Shown here in pieces: positions 1 through 7,161 of a stretch of 22,153 nt of DNA (its first letter is position 1; every line of letters starts with the position of its first letter). The translations under genes were made by a program, and so were the position numbers. Source of the DNA: an uncultured Rhodoplanes sp. (lineage in GTDB: Bacteria; Pseudomonadota; Alphaproteobacteria; Rhizobiales; Xanthobacteraceae); NCBI GenBank assembly GCA_936924235.1, contig CAKZHN010000003.1, positions 1 through 22,153 of the forward strand, written 5' to 3'. The notes below the pieces were generated by a model. The model saw only the letters and a program-made list of their open reading frames with translations. It was not told the DNA's origin and made no database searches.

Positions 1-2
1 GG

Positions 3-461
3 GCCGACGAGCGCGCGATCCGTCAGGTGTTCCTCAACCTGCTGTCCAACGCCATCAAGTTCACGCCGTCGGGCGGCGAGATCTGGCTGAAGGTCGGCTG
101 GACCGCGGCAGGCGGCCAGTACATGAGCGTGAAAGACACCGGCCCGGGCATTCCGGAAGAGGAAATCCCGGTGGTGCTGTCGTCGTTCGGCCAGGGCTCC
201 AACGCCATCAAGTCGGCCGAGCAAGGCACCGGCCTCGGCCTGCCGATCGCCAAGAACCTGGTCGACATGCATGGCGGCACCTTCACGCTGAAATCGAAGG
301 TGCGGATCGGCACCGAGCTGATCGCAACCTTCCCGCCGGAGCGCGTGATGGCGGCGCTGCCGCCGCTGTCGGAGACCGCGCCGCCGGTCCAGCCGCAGCA
401 TCCGCAGGAGCTGAACACGCCGAAGAAGAACCGGCGCTCGCTGTTCAAGATGGGCGCCTGA
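3..461 (+). CDS. Sensor histidine kinase, C-terminal ATPase domain (5'-truncated by window edge)
   Basis: Open from the first bases of the window in frame 3, so only the last 152 or so residues are visible. They form the HATPase_c domain of a two-component histidine kinase: N-box NLLSNAIKFTPSGG, G1 box DTGPGIPEEEI, F-box-like FGQGSNAI and G2 box GTGLGLPIAKNLVDMHGG, all intact, so ATP binding should be functional. The tail after the domain (FPPERVMAALPPL followed by a Pro-rich, Lys/Arg-rich end) resembles PleC/PdhS-type kinases of alphaproteobacteria; this subfamily assignment is an inference from the tail and context. The sensor and dimerisation domains lie outside the window. It ends 26 bp before the DUF1289 gene on the same strand, so the three rightward genes may be co-transcribed. 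Confidence 0.9.
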   Translation, partial: ADERAIRQVFLNLLSNAIKFTPSGGEIWLKVGWTAAGGQYMSVKDTGPGIPEEEIPVVLSSFGQGSNAIKSAEQGTGLGLPIAKNLVDMHGGTFTLKSKVRIGTELIATFPPERVMAALPPLSETAPPVQPQHPQELNTPKKNRRSLFKMGA

Positions 462-487
462 GTGCAGCAATTGCGTTCCGCCGCGGG

Positions 488-721
488 GTGCCTATGTTGG
501 GCTTCGACCCAAATCACCCGCGGACTGCCGCTTTGATCGAAAGCCCCTGCGAGAAAATCTGCATTCTCGACCCGGCGAGCGGGCTTTGCCGCGGCTGCGG
601 GCGCTCGCTGTCCGAAATCGAGCGCTGGACCGCCTATAGCGACGGCGAGCGCCGCCGCATCATGGCCGAGCTGCCGGCGCGGCTTGCCGCCATGGCGCAG
701 CCGGCCGCGCCGCATTCGTGA
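488..721 (+). CDS. DUF1289 small Cys-rich protein
   Basis: 77-aa protein with the DUF1289 core: SPCEKIC followed by LCRGCGRS, giving cysteines at residues 21, 25, 34 and 37, then the family's W-x-x-Y/S-D-x-E-R segment (ERWTAYSDGERRRIM). Four cysteines in CxxxC...CxxC spacing suggest metal or Fe-S binding; the family's biochemical role is not established. The GTG at 488 is the most upstream start; an ATG two codons later (494) is equally possible and would have the GGGG stretch at a usable distance. Its stop overlaps the start of the protease gene by 4 bp (GTGA), which points to translational coupling. Size and motif are normal for the family. Confidence 0.85.
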   Translation: MPMLGFDPNHPRTAALIESPCEKICILDPASGLCRGCGRSLSEIERWTAYSDGERRRIMAELPARLAAMAQPAAPHS

Positions 722-1440
722 GGACCGCAGCCTTGGTGAGCCGCCGCCTCCTGTGGGTCGTCATGATCGGCATCGCGCTGACGCTCGGCGTGCTGGTCGC
801 GAACCACGGCAAGGACACCGTCGCGGGGCTCGACACCTACGATTTCGGCTCGTTGGTCTATCACGTCGGCCTTGTGGTGCTGGTCGGCAGCGGCGTGCTG
901 GTGATGTTCCGCGAGCGGCTGTCGCAGGCGCTCGAGGCGGCGCTGTTCTGGGTCGTGATCGGCTTCATCCTGGCGTTCGGTTACACGTATCGGGGCGAGC
1001 TGCGCGGCATCGCCGACCGCGTGATGGCCGAGCTGGTGCCGGGCCGCGCCGTGCAAAAGAGCGAGCGCACCGTCGAGATCGTGCGCGGCCGCGGCGGCGA
1101 CTTCCAGGTGGCGGCGCAGATCAACGGCACCCGCGTCGCCATGGCGCTCGACACCGGCGCGAGCGCCGTGGTGCTGACGCAGGACGCCGCCAAGGCCGCG
1201 GGCCTGCCGCTGGAGCTTCTGTCCTACTCGGTGCCGATGGAGACCGCGAACGGACGCACCCGCGCGGCCTCGGTGACAATCGACCGCATCGTGGTCGGCG
1301 ACATCGTCGAGCGCGAGGTGCCGGCGCTGGTGGCGCAGCCGGGCCAGCTCCGCACCAGCCTGCTCGGCATGACCTTCCTCAACCGGCTGGCGAGCTGGCA
1401 GGTGCAGGGCGACAAGCTGACGATGAAGGGCAACCCGTAG
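718..1440 (+). CDS. Retropepsin-like aspartic protease, TIGR02281 family, membrane-anchored (PerP-like)
   Basis: 240 aa. Three hydrophobic segments (about residues 11-28, 44-63 and 73-90) anchor the protein in the inner membrane; the rest, from about 110, is a clan AA aspartic protease domain with the catalytic motif ALDTGAS (D145) and the typical C-terminal LLGMTFLNRL. Such single-domain retropepsins work as dimers. In Caulobacter the family member PerP cleaves the polarity factor PodJ in the periplasm; whether this one has an equivalent target is inference, but the neighbouring PleC-like kinase fits that theme. The GTG start at 718 overlaps the upstream stop, so translation is probably coupled to the DUF1289 gene. 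A hairpin follows at 1463-1498. Confidence 0.85.
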   Translation: MRTAALVSRRLLWVVMIGIALTLGVLVANHGKDTVAGLDTYDFGSLVYHVGLVVLVGSGVLVMFRERLSQALEAALFWVVIGFILAFGYTYRGELRGIADRVMAELVPGRAVQKSERTVEIVRGRGGDFQVAAQINGTRVAMALDTGASAVVLTQDAAKAAGLPLELLSYSVPMETANGRTRAASVTIDRIVVGDIVEREVPALVAQPGQLRTSLLGMTFLNRLASWQVQGDKLTMKGNP

Positions 1441-1462
1441 CCGGGCGGCTCCAAAAAGAATT

Positions 1463-1498
1463 CGGCCGCGGGCGACGATGGCGCATCGCCCACGGCCG
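1463..1498. terminator. Hairpin between convergent genes (likely bidirectional terminator)
   Basis: Inverted repeat in the 74-bp gap between the stops of the rightward protease gene (1440) and the leftward RTX gene (1515). CGGCCG plus GGGCGA on the left pairs with TCGCCC plus CGGCCG on the right, with one C/A mismatch and a 10-nt loop. A short A-run (1454-1458) lies on its left side, giving a U-run for leftward transcripts only; there is no T-run on the right. Confidence 0.55.
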
Positions 1499-1514
1499 AC
1501 GGACTGCCACGAAG

Positions 1515-3794
1515 CTAGACCAGGTGGAAGCCCGAGTTGATGGTCTCGACGTTGGCCACCTCGGTGGCGGGACCGGTCAATGTGTCGTTGCCGTCGCCGC
1601 CATCGATGACGATCTTCGGACCGTTGGGACCGATGCCGGTCGTGTCGAACACGTCGTCGCCGCCGAGGCCATTGATATGGATGGTGTCGTTGGCGTCGAA
1701 ATGCGCGACGGTGACCTCGGTCGAGAGACCGGCAATGTGCAGCACGCCGTTGACGATCGACAGCGTGAAGGTGTCGTTGCCGGCGGTACCGTTGATCACC
1801 ACCGTGTCGTTCGCACCGTCGCCGCCGGCGCCGCCCGAGCCCTGACCGAGATCGATCTCGGTCCTGAGCACGCCGGTCCCGGTCAGGTCGTTGACCGTGA
1901 CCGTGTCGGCGCCGCCCGACGTGTTGACGATGAGATGCTCGAAGTCGTTCAGGTCCATGGCGACGTTGCCGACGTCGCGGGTCAGGCTGACATGGGTGCC
2001 GTTGGCCGAGATGGCGAACTGCTCGTCGGCGCCGCTGGCGTTGAACACCAGCGTATCGGTTCCTGTGCCGCCGTCGTCGGTGTCGCTGCCGTCGCCGTTG
2101 CTCCAGAGGAACGTATCGTCACCCGCGTCGCCGAACAGCGTGTCGTTGCCGGAATCGCCCTCGACGGTGTCCTCGCCAGCGCCGGCATGGATGATGTCAT
2201 TGCCGGCGCCGCCCTGCAGGAAGTCCGGGCCGCCGAAGCTCGTGATCTGGTCGTCGCCCGAGCCGCCGTCGATCACGTTCTGGCCGGCGCCACCCATGAT
2301 GATGTCGTCGCCGTCGTTGCCCGAGATGTGAGCGTCACCGGCGCCGCCGATCAGGGTGTCGTTGCCGGCGCCGCCGACGATGTTGCAGGCAAAGTCGGAG
2401 CCATGGATCACGTCGTTGCCGTCGCCGCCGTCGAGCGTCAGCACGATATGAGCGTTGAGCCCCGACGCATCGATGGTGTCGTCGCCGCCCTGGCCGTGGA
2501 CATTCAGGATGTCGATGCGGCCGTCGATGCCGTTGATCGACACCATCTCCGGCAGGCCATTGATCTGAATGTTGCCGCCGTTGCCGGTCAGGGTGATGTG
2601 GTCGCCGCCGCCGTTGGTCCCGCTGACGCTGACAATGTCGGCCTGGTCGTCGCCGGGCGCGGTTCCCGGCACCGCCGCGAGGTCGATCGCGACCTGCCGC
2701 ACTCCGGTCCCCGTCAGATCGCCGACGATGATGGTGTCCGGGCCGCCAAGCGGGTTGACGTCGATCTGCTCGATACGGTTGAGGTCCATGGTGACGTTGC
2801 CGAGATCGCGCGCCAGCGTCGCGTGATCGCCGTTCGCCGAGATGGTGATGCGCTCCTGGACGTCGGCGCCGTTGAAGACCAGCGTGTCGAAACCGGCTTG
2901 GCCGTCGACCACGTCGCTGCCGTCGCCGTTGTTCCAGATAAAGGTGTCGTTGCCGGTGCCGAGCAAGGCGGTGTCGTTGCCGTGGCCGCCGGTAATGACG
3001 TCGTTGCCATCGCCGCCGAACAGCATGTCGTTGCCGTCGCCGCCCGTGATGGTGTCGTTGCCCTCGCCGCCGTAGATCGTGAGCGAGGTCAGCGGCGAAA
3101 GGCCGGGGCCCGCGGTGATGACGTCGTCCGAGCCGCCCGCGACGAGCACGAGCTTCTCGGTGGTGCCGATGTCGAGGCTGAACGTCTCGATGCCCGTGCC
3201 GTTGAGGCTCACGCGGCCGCCGTTGGCCGTGATGGTGTAGGTCTCGTTGAACTGGCCACCGTTGACCTGGAGCGTATCGATACCGTCGCCGCCCTCGAAC
3301 AGGTCGCTGCCGTCGCCGGTGTTCCAGATCATCTTGTCAGCGCCGGCGTCGCCGAACACCTGGTCGTTGCCGGTGCCGCCGGTCAGCATGTCGTTGCCCG
3401 CGCCGCCATGCAGCACGTCGGCGCCGCCCCCGCCGTTGAGCGTGTCGCGGCCGGCGTCGCCGAACAGCTGGTCGGCGTAGGCGCCGCCGTTCAGCACGTC
3501 GCTGCCGGCGCCGCCATGAAATTCCGCGTCAGGGAGCGTGCCGGGCTGCGCGTTGGGTTGCGCCACCAGAGCCGGCAGCGCGTTGTTCTGGTCAATCGTG
3601 ATGGTGTCGTTGCCGTCCTGGCCGAACACCTGGATCAGCGTGGTGTCGTCAACAGTCGGCTGGCCGTGGATATTGTGGCCGTTGAGGTGGAGGTGGCCGG
3701 CGGCATCGCGGCCGATGGTGATCGAATTCTTGTGCTGATCGCCAGTCACCGTCAAAACGCCGGTGCCGCGATCGAAGTTGGTGGTAATAGCCAT
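1515..3794 (-). CDS. RTX calcium-binding protein, putative type I secretion substrate
   Basis: 759 aa, very acidic, no signal peptide. GGxGxDxxx nonapeptide repeats occur in blocks at about residues 92-152, 240-285, 453-560 and 731-740; these form Ca-binding beta-rolls outside the cell. Between them lies a recurrent non-RTX module that begins with WNxGDGSD (residues 157, 287, 564) and continues through LVFNG, ISANGxH and DLTGTGV; copies 2 and 3 are clearly homologous over about 115 residues, copy 1 is shorter. The C-terminus (ETINSGFHLV) lacks an obvious long secretion domain. The ATG at 3794 is preceded by AGAAGGAT at a good distance. No enzyme domain is visible; an adhesin or matrix role is a guess. 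It shares an upstream region with the 1612-aa RTX gene and is probably exported by the HlyB/HlyD pair at 18436-22075. Confidence 0.85.
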   Translation of the reverse strand: MAITTNFDRGTGVLTVTGDQHKNSITIGRDAAGHLHLNGHNIHGQPTVDDTTLIQVFGQDGNDTITIDQNNALPALVAQPNAQPGTLPDAEFHGGAGSDVLNGGAYADQLFGDAGRDTLNGGGGADVLHGGAGNDMLTGGTGNDQVFGDAGADKMIWNTGDGSDLFEGGDGIDTLQVNGGQFNETYTITANGGRVSLNGTGIETFSLDIGTTEKLVLVAGGSDDVITAGPGLSPLTSLTIYGGEGNDTITGGDGNDMLFGGDGNDVITGGHGNDTALLGTGNDTFIWNNGDGSDVVDGQAGFDTLVFNGADVQERITISANGDHATLARDLGNVTMDLNRIEQIDVNPLGGPDTIIVGDLTGTGVRQVAIDLAAVPGTAPGDDQADIVSVSGTNGGGDHITLTGNGGNIQINGLPEMVSINGIDGRIDILNVHGQGGDDTIDASGLNAHIVLTLDGGDGNDVIHGSDFACNIVGGAGNDTLIGGAGDAHISGNDGDDIIMGGAGQNVIDGGSGDDQITSFGGPDFLQGGAGNDIIHAGAGEDTVEGDSGNDTLFGDAGDDTFLWSNGDGSDTDDGGTGTDTLVFNASGADEQFAISANGTHVSLTRDVGNVAMDLNDFEHLIVNTSGGADTVTVNDLTGTGVLRTEIDLGQGSGGAGGDGANDTVVINGTAGNDTFTLSIVNGVLHIAGLSTEVTVAHFDANDTIHINGLGGDDVFDTTGIGPNGPKIVIDGGDGNDTLTGPATEVANVETINSGFHLV

Positions 3795-3862
3795 TTCGCA
3801 ATCCTTCTGAGAGTAAGAGTTGCAAAGCCGCTGTCGGTCAGCGGGTCATGTCGGGGGCGTGA

Positions 3863-3977
3863 CACTGGCGAAAGATCGGGCGGCGGGCGTCGGTCGATCG
3901 GAGGAAGCGGCGGCGGGATTCAAAAAATAAAGCGCGCCCGCCAGCATCAACACGACGTGAGCGGTACGGCGGCACCC
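3863..3977 (-). promoter_or_regulatory. Conserved upstream region of RTX gene (copy 1 of 2)
   Basis: Two blocks match the region in front of the 1612-aa RTX gene. Block 1 (3863-3900) agrees at 30 of 38 positions with 18166-18203; its ends CACTGGCGAAAGAT and GCGTCGGTCGATCG are almost invariant and the 10 nt between them vary. Block 2 (3943-3977) agrees at 29 of 35 positions with 18245-18279 and contains AGCATCAACA and CGGTAC. The blocks start 80 nt apart here and 79 nt apart there. Block 1 begins 68 nt upstream of the ATG at 3794. This suggests a shared promoter or regulator site; no clear -35/-10 pair was assigned. Confidence 0.6.
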
Positions 3978-4027
3978 TGCGATTCAAATGCGCGGAAAAT
4001 CGTAGTGTCCGATTGGCGATCCGTCGG

Positions 4028-4066
4028 GATCACACCGCGTGATCACACCCAGTGATCACACCAGCG
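4028..4066. repeat. Three tandem 13-bp repeats at the 3' end of the TauE/SafE gene
   Basis: GATCACACC recurs at 4028, 4041 and 4054 with an exact 13-bp period; the linkers (GCGT, CAGT, AGCG) vary slightly. Each full unit holds the palindrome TGATCA. The last unit contains the stop codon and final codons of the leftward gene at 4056, so the array runs from its end into the 3' untranslated region. Confidence 0.8.
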
Positions 4067-4886
4067 TGGCGATGAAGCGCGCCGAGACCACCAGCAGGAA
4101 CAGGCCGAAGCCCACCTCGAGCTGCCGCTTCGACAGCTTGTGCGCCAGGAGCGCGCCGTAGGATGCCGTCAGGCTCGACACCGGCGCCATGATGGCCACT
4201 CCGATCAGCGACACGTAGCCGATCGACAGCGGCGGCAGGAGCGCCATCTTCGGCCAGCCCGCGATCATCAGCCCGATCGTGCCGGCGATGGTGATCGGCA
4301 CGCCGAGCCCCGACGAGGTCGCGACCGCGTTGTGCAGCGATTTGCCGTACAGCGTCTGGATCATGTTGGAGACCGAGCCGCCGCTCACGCCCATCAGCGA
4401 CGAGGTGACACCGACCAGAAAGCCATAGCCCGCCATCGCTATGCCGCCCGGAAAATCGTCGGCGATGCGCCAGCTGTCGCGGCCGAACAGAAGCTTGAGC
4501 GCAATAATCGTCACCACCGCGGTGAACACGAGCTTGAACACGATGCCCGAGGCGAAATAGGCGATCACCGCGCCGACCGCAACGCCGACGACCGCCGGTA
4601 TCGTCCAGGCGCGCAGCACGTCGTTCAGCACCGCGCCCTTGGCGCGGTGAGTGAGATAGGAGCGGACGGTGGTCGGGATGATGATGGCCAACGATGTGCC
4701 GACGCAGAGCTGCATCCGCACCTCCTCGGGCACGCCGAGCACGCGAAACACCTCGTACAGCACCGGCACGATGATGGCGCCGCCACCGATGCCGAACAGC
4801 CCGGCCAGGATGCCGGTGGCGACACCGGCCACGACCACGGCCGCGACGAGCCAAGCCAACTCGCCGAACGGCACTCCGAGCAGCAT
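4056..4886 (-). CDS. TauE/SafE-family membrane transporter (sulfite exporter family)
   Basis: About 276 aa, mostly hydrophobic, with about eight membrane segments in two related halves. The family's glycine-rich motifs are present in each half: GILAGLFGIGGGAIIVP near residues 26-42 and GVTSSLMGVSGGSVSNM around 160-176. Members export or take up sulfite, sulfoacetate or other small anions through the inner membrane; the substrate cannot be told from sequence. The ATG at 4886 is chosen; a TTG immediately before it (4889) is less likely. GAGG lies about 8 nt upstream. The gene follows dusA by 27 bp on the same strand, so the two are likely co-transcribed, although no functional link is evident. 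Confidence 0.85.
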   Translation of the reverse strand: MLLGVPFGELAWLVAAVVVAGVATGILAGLFGIGGGAIIVPVLYEVFRVLGVPEEVRMQLCVGTSLAIIIPTTVRSYLTHRAKGAVLNDVLRAWTIPAVVGVAVGAVIAYFASGIVFKLVFTAVVTIIALKLLFGRDSWRIADDFPGGIAMAGYGFLVGVTSSLMGVSGGSVSNMIQTLYGKSLHNAVATSSGLGVPITIAGTIGLMIAGWPKMALLPPLSIGYVSLIGVAIMAPVSSLTASYGALLAHKLSKRQLEVGFGLFLLVVSARFIATLV

Positions 4887-4913
4887 CAAGAAACCTCGAA
4901 AAGCCCCAAAACC

Positions 4914-5915
4914 TCAGGCGGCGGTTTGCGACAGTTCCGCGGGCCTGTCCACCACCAGGGCCAGCGCCTCTGCCAAAACCTGCGCGCATGCGCCGGACTT
5001 GACCGCCTCGGTCGCAAGATGCCGCCGGAACGCCCGCGCGCCGGGCACGCCGTGAAACAGGCCGAGCACGTGGCGCGTGATCGAGTTGAGCCGCGCGCCA
5101 CGGGCGAGCTCGCGCTCGATAGAAGGAATCAGCGCCAGGCCCGCGTCCTTGGCCGAGGCAAACGGCGCGGGCTCGCCGAACAGCGTCGGATCGGCGGCCA
5201 GGAGCCGCCACGGCTCCTGATAAGCGGCGCGGCCGAGCATCACGCCGTCGACATGCGCGAGGTGCTCGCGCGCGGCCTCGATCGACGGAACGCCGCCGTT
5301 GATGACGATCGGCCAGTCTGGATGCGCGGCCTTGAGCCGGTAGACGATGCCGTAATCGAGCGGCGGGATGTCGCGGTTCTCCCGAGGCGAGAGCCCCTTA
5401 AGCCAGGCCTTGCGGGCGTGCACGATCAAGGCGTTGGCCCCTGCCCGCTTCGCCATGTCGGCGAAGGCCGGTAGAACCGCTTCGGGGTCCTGCTCGTCGA
5501 TGCCGATCCGGCACTTCACCGTTACCGGGATCGCGACGGCGGCCTTCATCGCGGCGACGCAGTCGCCGACCAGCGCAGGCTCGGCCATCAGGCAGGCGCC
5601 GAACCGGCCTTCCTGCACGCGGTCCGACGGACAGCCGACATTGAGGTTGATCTCGCGATAGCCGAACTCCTCGCCGATCCGTGCGCATTGCGCGAGCGCC
5701 GCGGCATCCGAGCCGCCGAGCTGCAGCGCCACCGGCTGCTCGGCCGGGTCGAAACCCAAAAGCCGCGACCGGTCGCCATGCAGCACCGCGCCGGTGGTCA
5801 CCATCTCGGTGTAGAGTAGCGCATGCCGCGTCAGCAGACGGTGGAAGAACCGGCAATGCCGGTCGGTCCAGTCCATCATCGGCGCGATCGAAAATCGCCG
5901 GTCCAGATTTCTCAT
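4914..5915 (-). CDS. dusA: tRNA-dihydrouridine(20/20a) synthase DusA
   Basis: 333 aa, full length. FMN-dependent enzyme that reduces uridine 20/20a in the D-loop of tRNA. The N-terminus RRFSIAPMMDWTDRHCRFF is the DusA signature (FMN-binding APM), the catalytic cysteine is C95 in LNVGCPSDRV, VTVKCRIGID follows around residue 135, and INGGVPS plus DGVMLGRAAYQEPW give the phosphate-binding end of the TIM barrel. The C-terminal helical domain (ITRHVLGLFHGVPGARAFRRHL) is present. The ATG at 5915 has only a distant AGGA, so initiation may be weak or the message may continue from the upstream gene, whose stop is 64 bp away. It is a housekeeping gene and unlikely to be part of the secretion system. 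Confidence 0.95.
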   Translation of the reverse strand: MRNLDRRFSIAPMMDWTDRHCRFFHRLLTRHALLYTEMVTTGAVLHGDRSRLLGFDPAEQPVALQLGGSDAAALAQCARIGEEFGYREINLNVGCPSDRVQEGRFGACLMAEPALVGDCVAAMKAAVAIPVTVKCRIGIDEQDPEAVLPAFADMAKRAGANALIVHARKAWLKGLSPRENRDIPPLDYGIVYRLKAAHPDWPIVINGGVPSIEAAREHLAHVDGVMLGRAAYQEPWRLLAADPTLFGEPAPFASAKDAGLALIPSIERELARGARLNSITRHVLGLFHGVPGARAFRRHLATEAVKSGACAQVLAEALALVVDRPAELSQTAA

Positions 5916-5979
5916 CTATCGGTAATTATCCTGCATTTTCAGCGGCTTGATTATCCCATTTCAGCCGCGATGAGAAGTA

Positions 5980-6903
5980 TCAACTCCTCCAGATATCCTT
6001 GAATTGAGCGGCCACAATCTGCTCGTAAGCCAAGGGCCGATCCAGCAGGCCGTTGGCCAGCGCGAATTTGTTGAGACCGTCGACGGCTTCCGGCGTGATC
6101 GTCGCGTCGTAAAACGGCGCATCCCGGCCGACCAGCACCGGGATCATGTCCGCCTCCTCGCCCGGGAACAGCTCATCGCCGACCTTTTTGGCCAGCGTCG
6201 GATCGGCCTTCAGCGCCTTTTGCGTGGCCACAATGGCGCGGACGGCGGCGGCGGCAACCTCAGGCTCCTTCTCGATCAGCGCATCGGTGACCGTCAAGGC
6301 GGCAAAGTTGTAATGCCGCGCACCCTGCGGGCCATCGCCGCGCCGAAGATCGAGATGCAACTTGGCAATGCCGGCTTTCTCCGCGAGAGCGAGCCGCATG
6401 CCATTGCCCCAGAAGCCATCGGCGAGATTTTCCCGCAAGGCCCGAACACCATCCAGGCTGTGCGATTCGGATTTCGACGGCAGGCTCTCGACGATGCGAA
6501 CCTCATCGTGATCCACGTCGATGCCCGCCTGAATCAGCATGTGGCGCAGCGCGGTCTTTGGAAACGCGAACGACGACGAGATCCGCAGCCCTTTCAGCGC
6601 ATCGATATCGCCGCGGCGGATATCGATGTCCTTGCGCACGCCCATGAACCAGTAGGAATGCTGCGCCAGCGCGGCGACCAGCTTCACACCCTTCCACGCC
6701 GGGAACGCGCGCGTGGCCGCAAACGCGGGGCCGCCGAAGAAATGAATGTGACCTTCGCGAAGCCGTTCCGGGCCGTGCTTTGCTCCGTATTCCGCGATGA
6801 ACTCGACATCGACGCCTTCCTGCTTGAAGAATCCAAGCTTCACTGCGGCAGTCGCCACGAAATACGACGGAGAGTCGTAGTCCGCCACCATCATTCGGTA
6901 CAT
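5980..6903 (-). CDS. NMT1/THI5-like substrate-binding-fold protein lacking a signal peptide
   Basis: 307 aa with the layout of the SsuA/NMT1/THI5 periplasmic-binding family: an opening DYDSPSYFVATAAVKLGFFKQEGVDVEF, LREGHIHFFGGPAFAATRAF, LKGLRISSS, and a closing alpha-helical PEAVDGLNKFALANGLLDRP. Usually such proteins bind a small ligand for an ABC importer. Here the first residues (MYRMMVADYD) start directly in the first beta strand; two in-frame TGA codons lie just upstream of the ATG at 6903, so no signal peptide has been missed, and GAAGGG sits 7 nt before the start. The Cys-rich catalytic motif of yeast THI5 is absent. It could be a cytoplasmic ligand sensor or enzyme using the same fold. 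No permease or ATPase gene lies next to it. The family call is fairly secure, the role is unknown. Confidence 0.7.
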   Translation of the reverse strand: MYRMMVADYDSPSYFVATAAVKLGFFKQEGVDVEFIAEYGAKHGPERLREGHIHFFGGPAFAATRAFPAWKGVKLVAALAQHSYWFMGVRKDIDIRRGDIDALKGLRISSSFAFPKTALRHMLIQAGIDVDHDEVRIVESLPSKSESHSLDGVRALRENLADGFWGNGMRLALAEKAGIAKLHLDLRRGDGPQGARHYNFAALTVTDALIEKEPEVAAAAVRAIVATQKALKADPTLAKKVGDELFPGEEADMIPVLVGRDAPFYDATITPEAVDGLNKFALANGLLDRPLAYEQIVAAQFKDIWRS

Positions 6904-7109
6904 GTTCGGCCCTTCTCATCAACCTCGACCCGGGCCTCCTTGAACCAAACTGGGTGCGTCACGACAAGCGCGAATGCATGATCTCGCCCCTCAGGACGAT
7001 TTCGGGCAGTCCCACGCAACCGAGGGGCTTGGCGGTCCGCCGAATGCCACGGCTCCTGCCGGCGCCGCCAAGGAGCTGTTTCGAGCTTTCTCTAAAGCAC
7101 GCTCTCGGA

Positions 7110-7129
7110 TCGACCGGCCATCCGGTCGA
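7110..7129 (-). terminator. Hairpin downstream of the 1834-aa gene
   Basis: TCGACCGG and CCGGTCGA form a perfect 8-bp stem with a CCAT loop, 33 nt after the stop at 7162. A second small hairpin follows at 7085-7098 (GCTTT, CTCT, AAAGC). No strong T-run follows the first stem, so intrinsic termination is plausible but not certain. Apart from these hairpins I see no gene in the gap 6904-7161. Confidence 0.45.
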
Positions 7130-7161
7130 CCTGCCTCAGCGGGTCAAGCGGCCTGCATCGA

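Noticed and set aside
1515..3794. Regular GTCGTTGCCG spacing as a possible CRISPR-like array
   Set aside because: The repeats are the reverse complement of codons for GGxGxD nonapeptides, vary in sequence and spacing, and remain in frame within a long coding region.
684..4055. 1123-aa open frame on the + strand across the protease gene and opposite the 759-aa RTX gene
   Set aside because: Its first part overlaps the protease gene out of frame and the rest is the antisense of Gly/Asp-rich repeats, giving monotonous Val/Ala/Asp/Arg strings with no domain. It is a composition artefact of GC-rich repeats.
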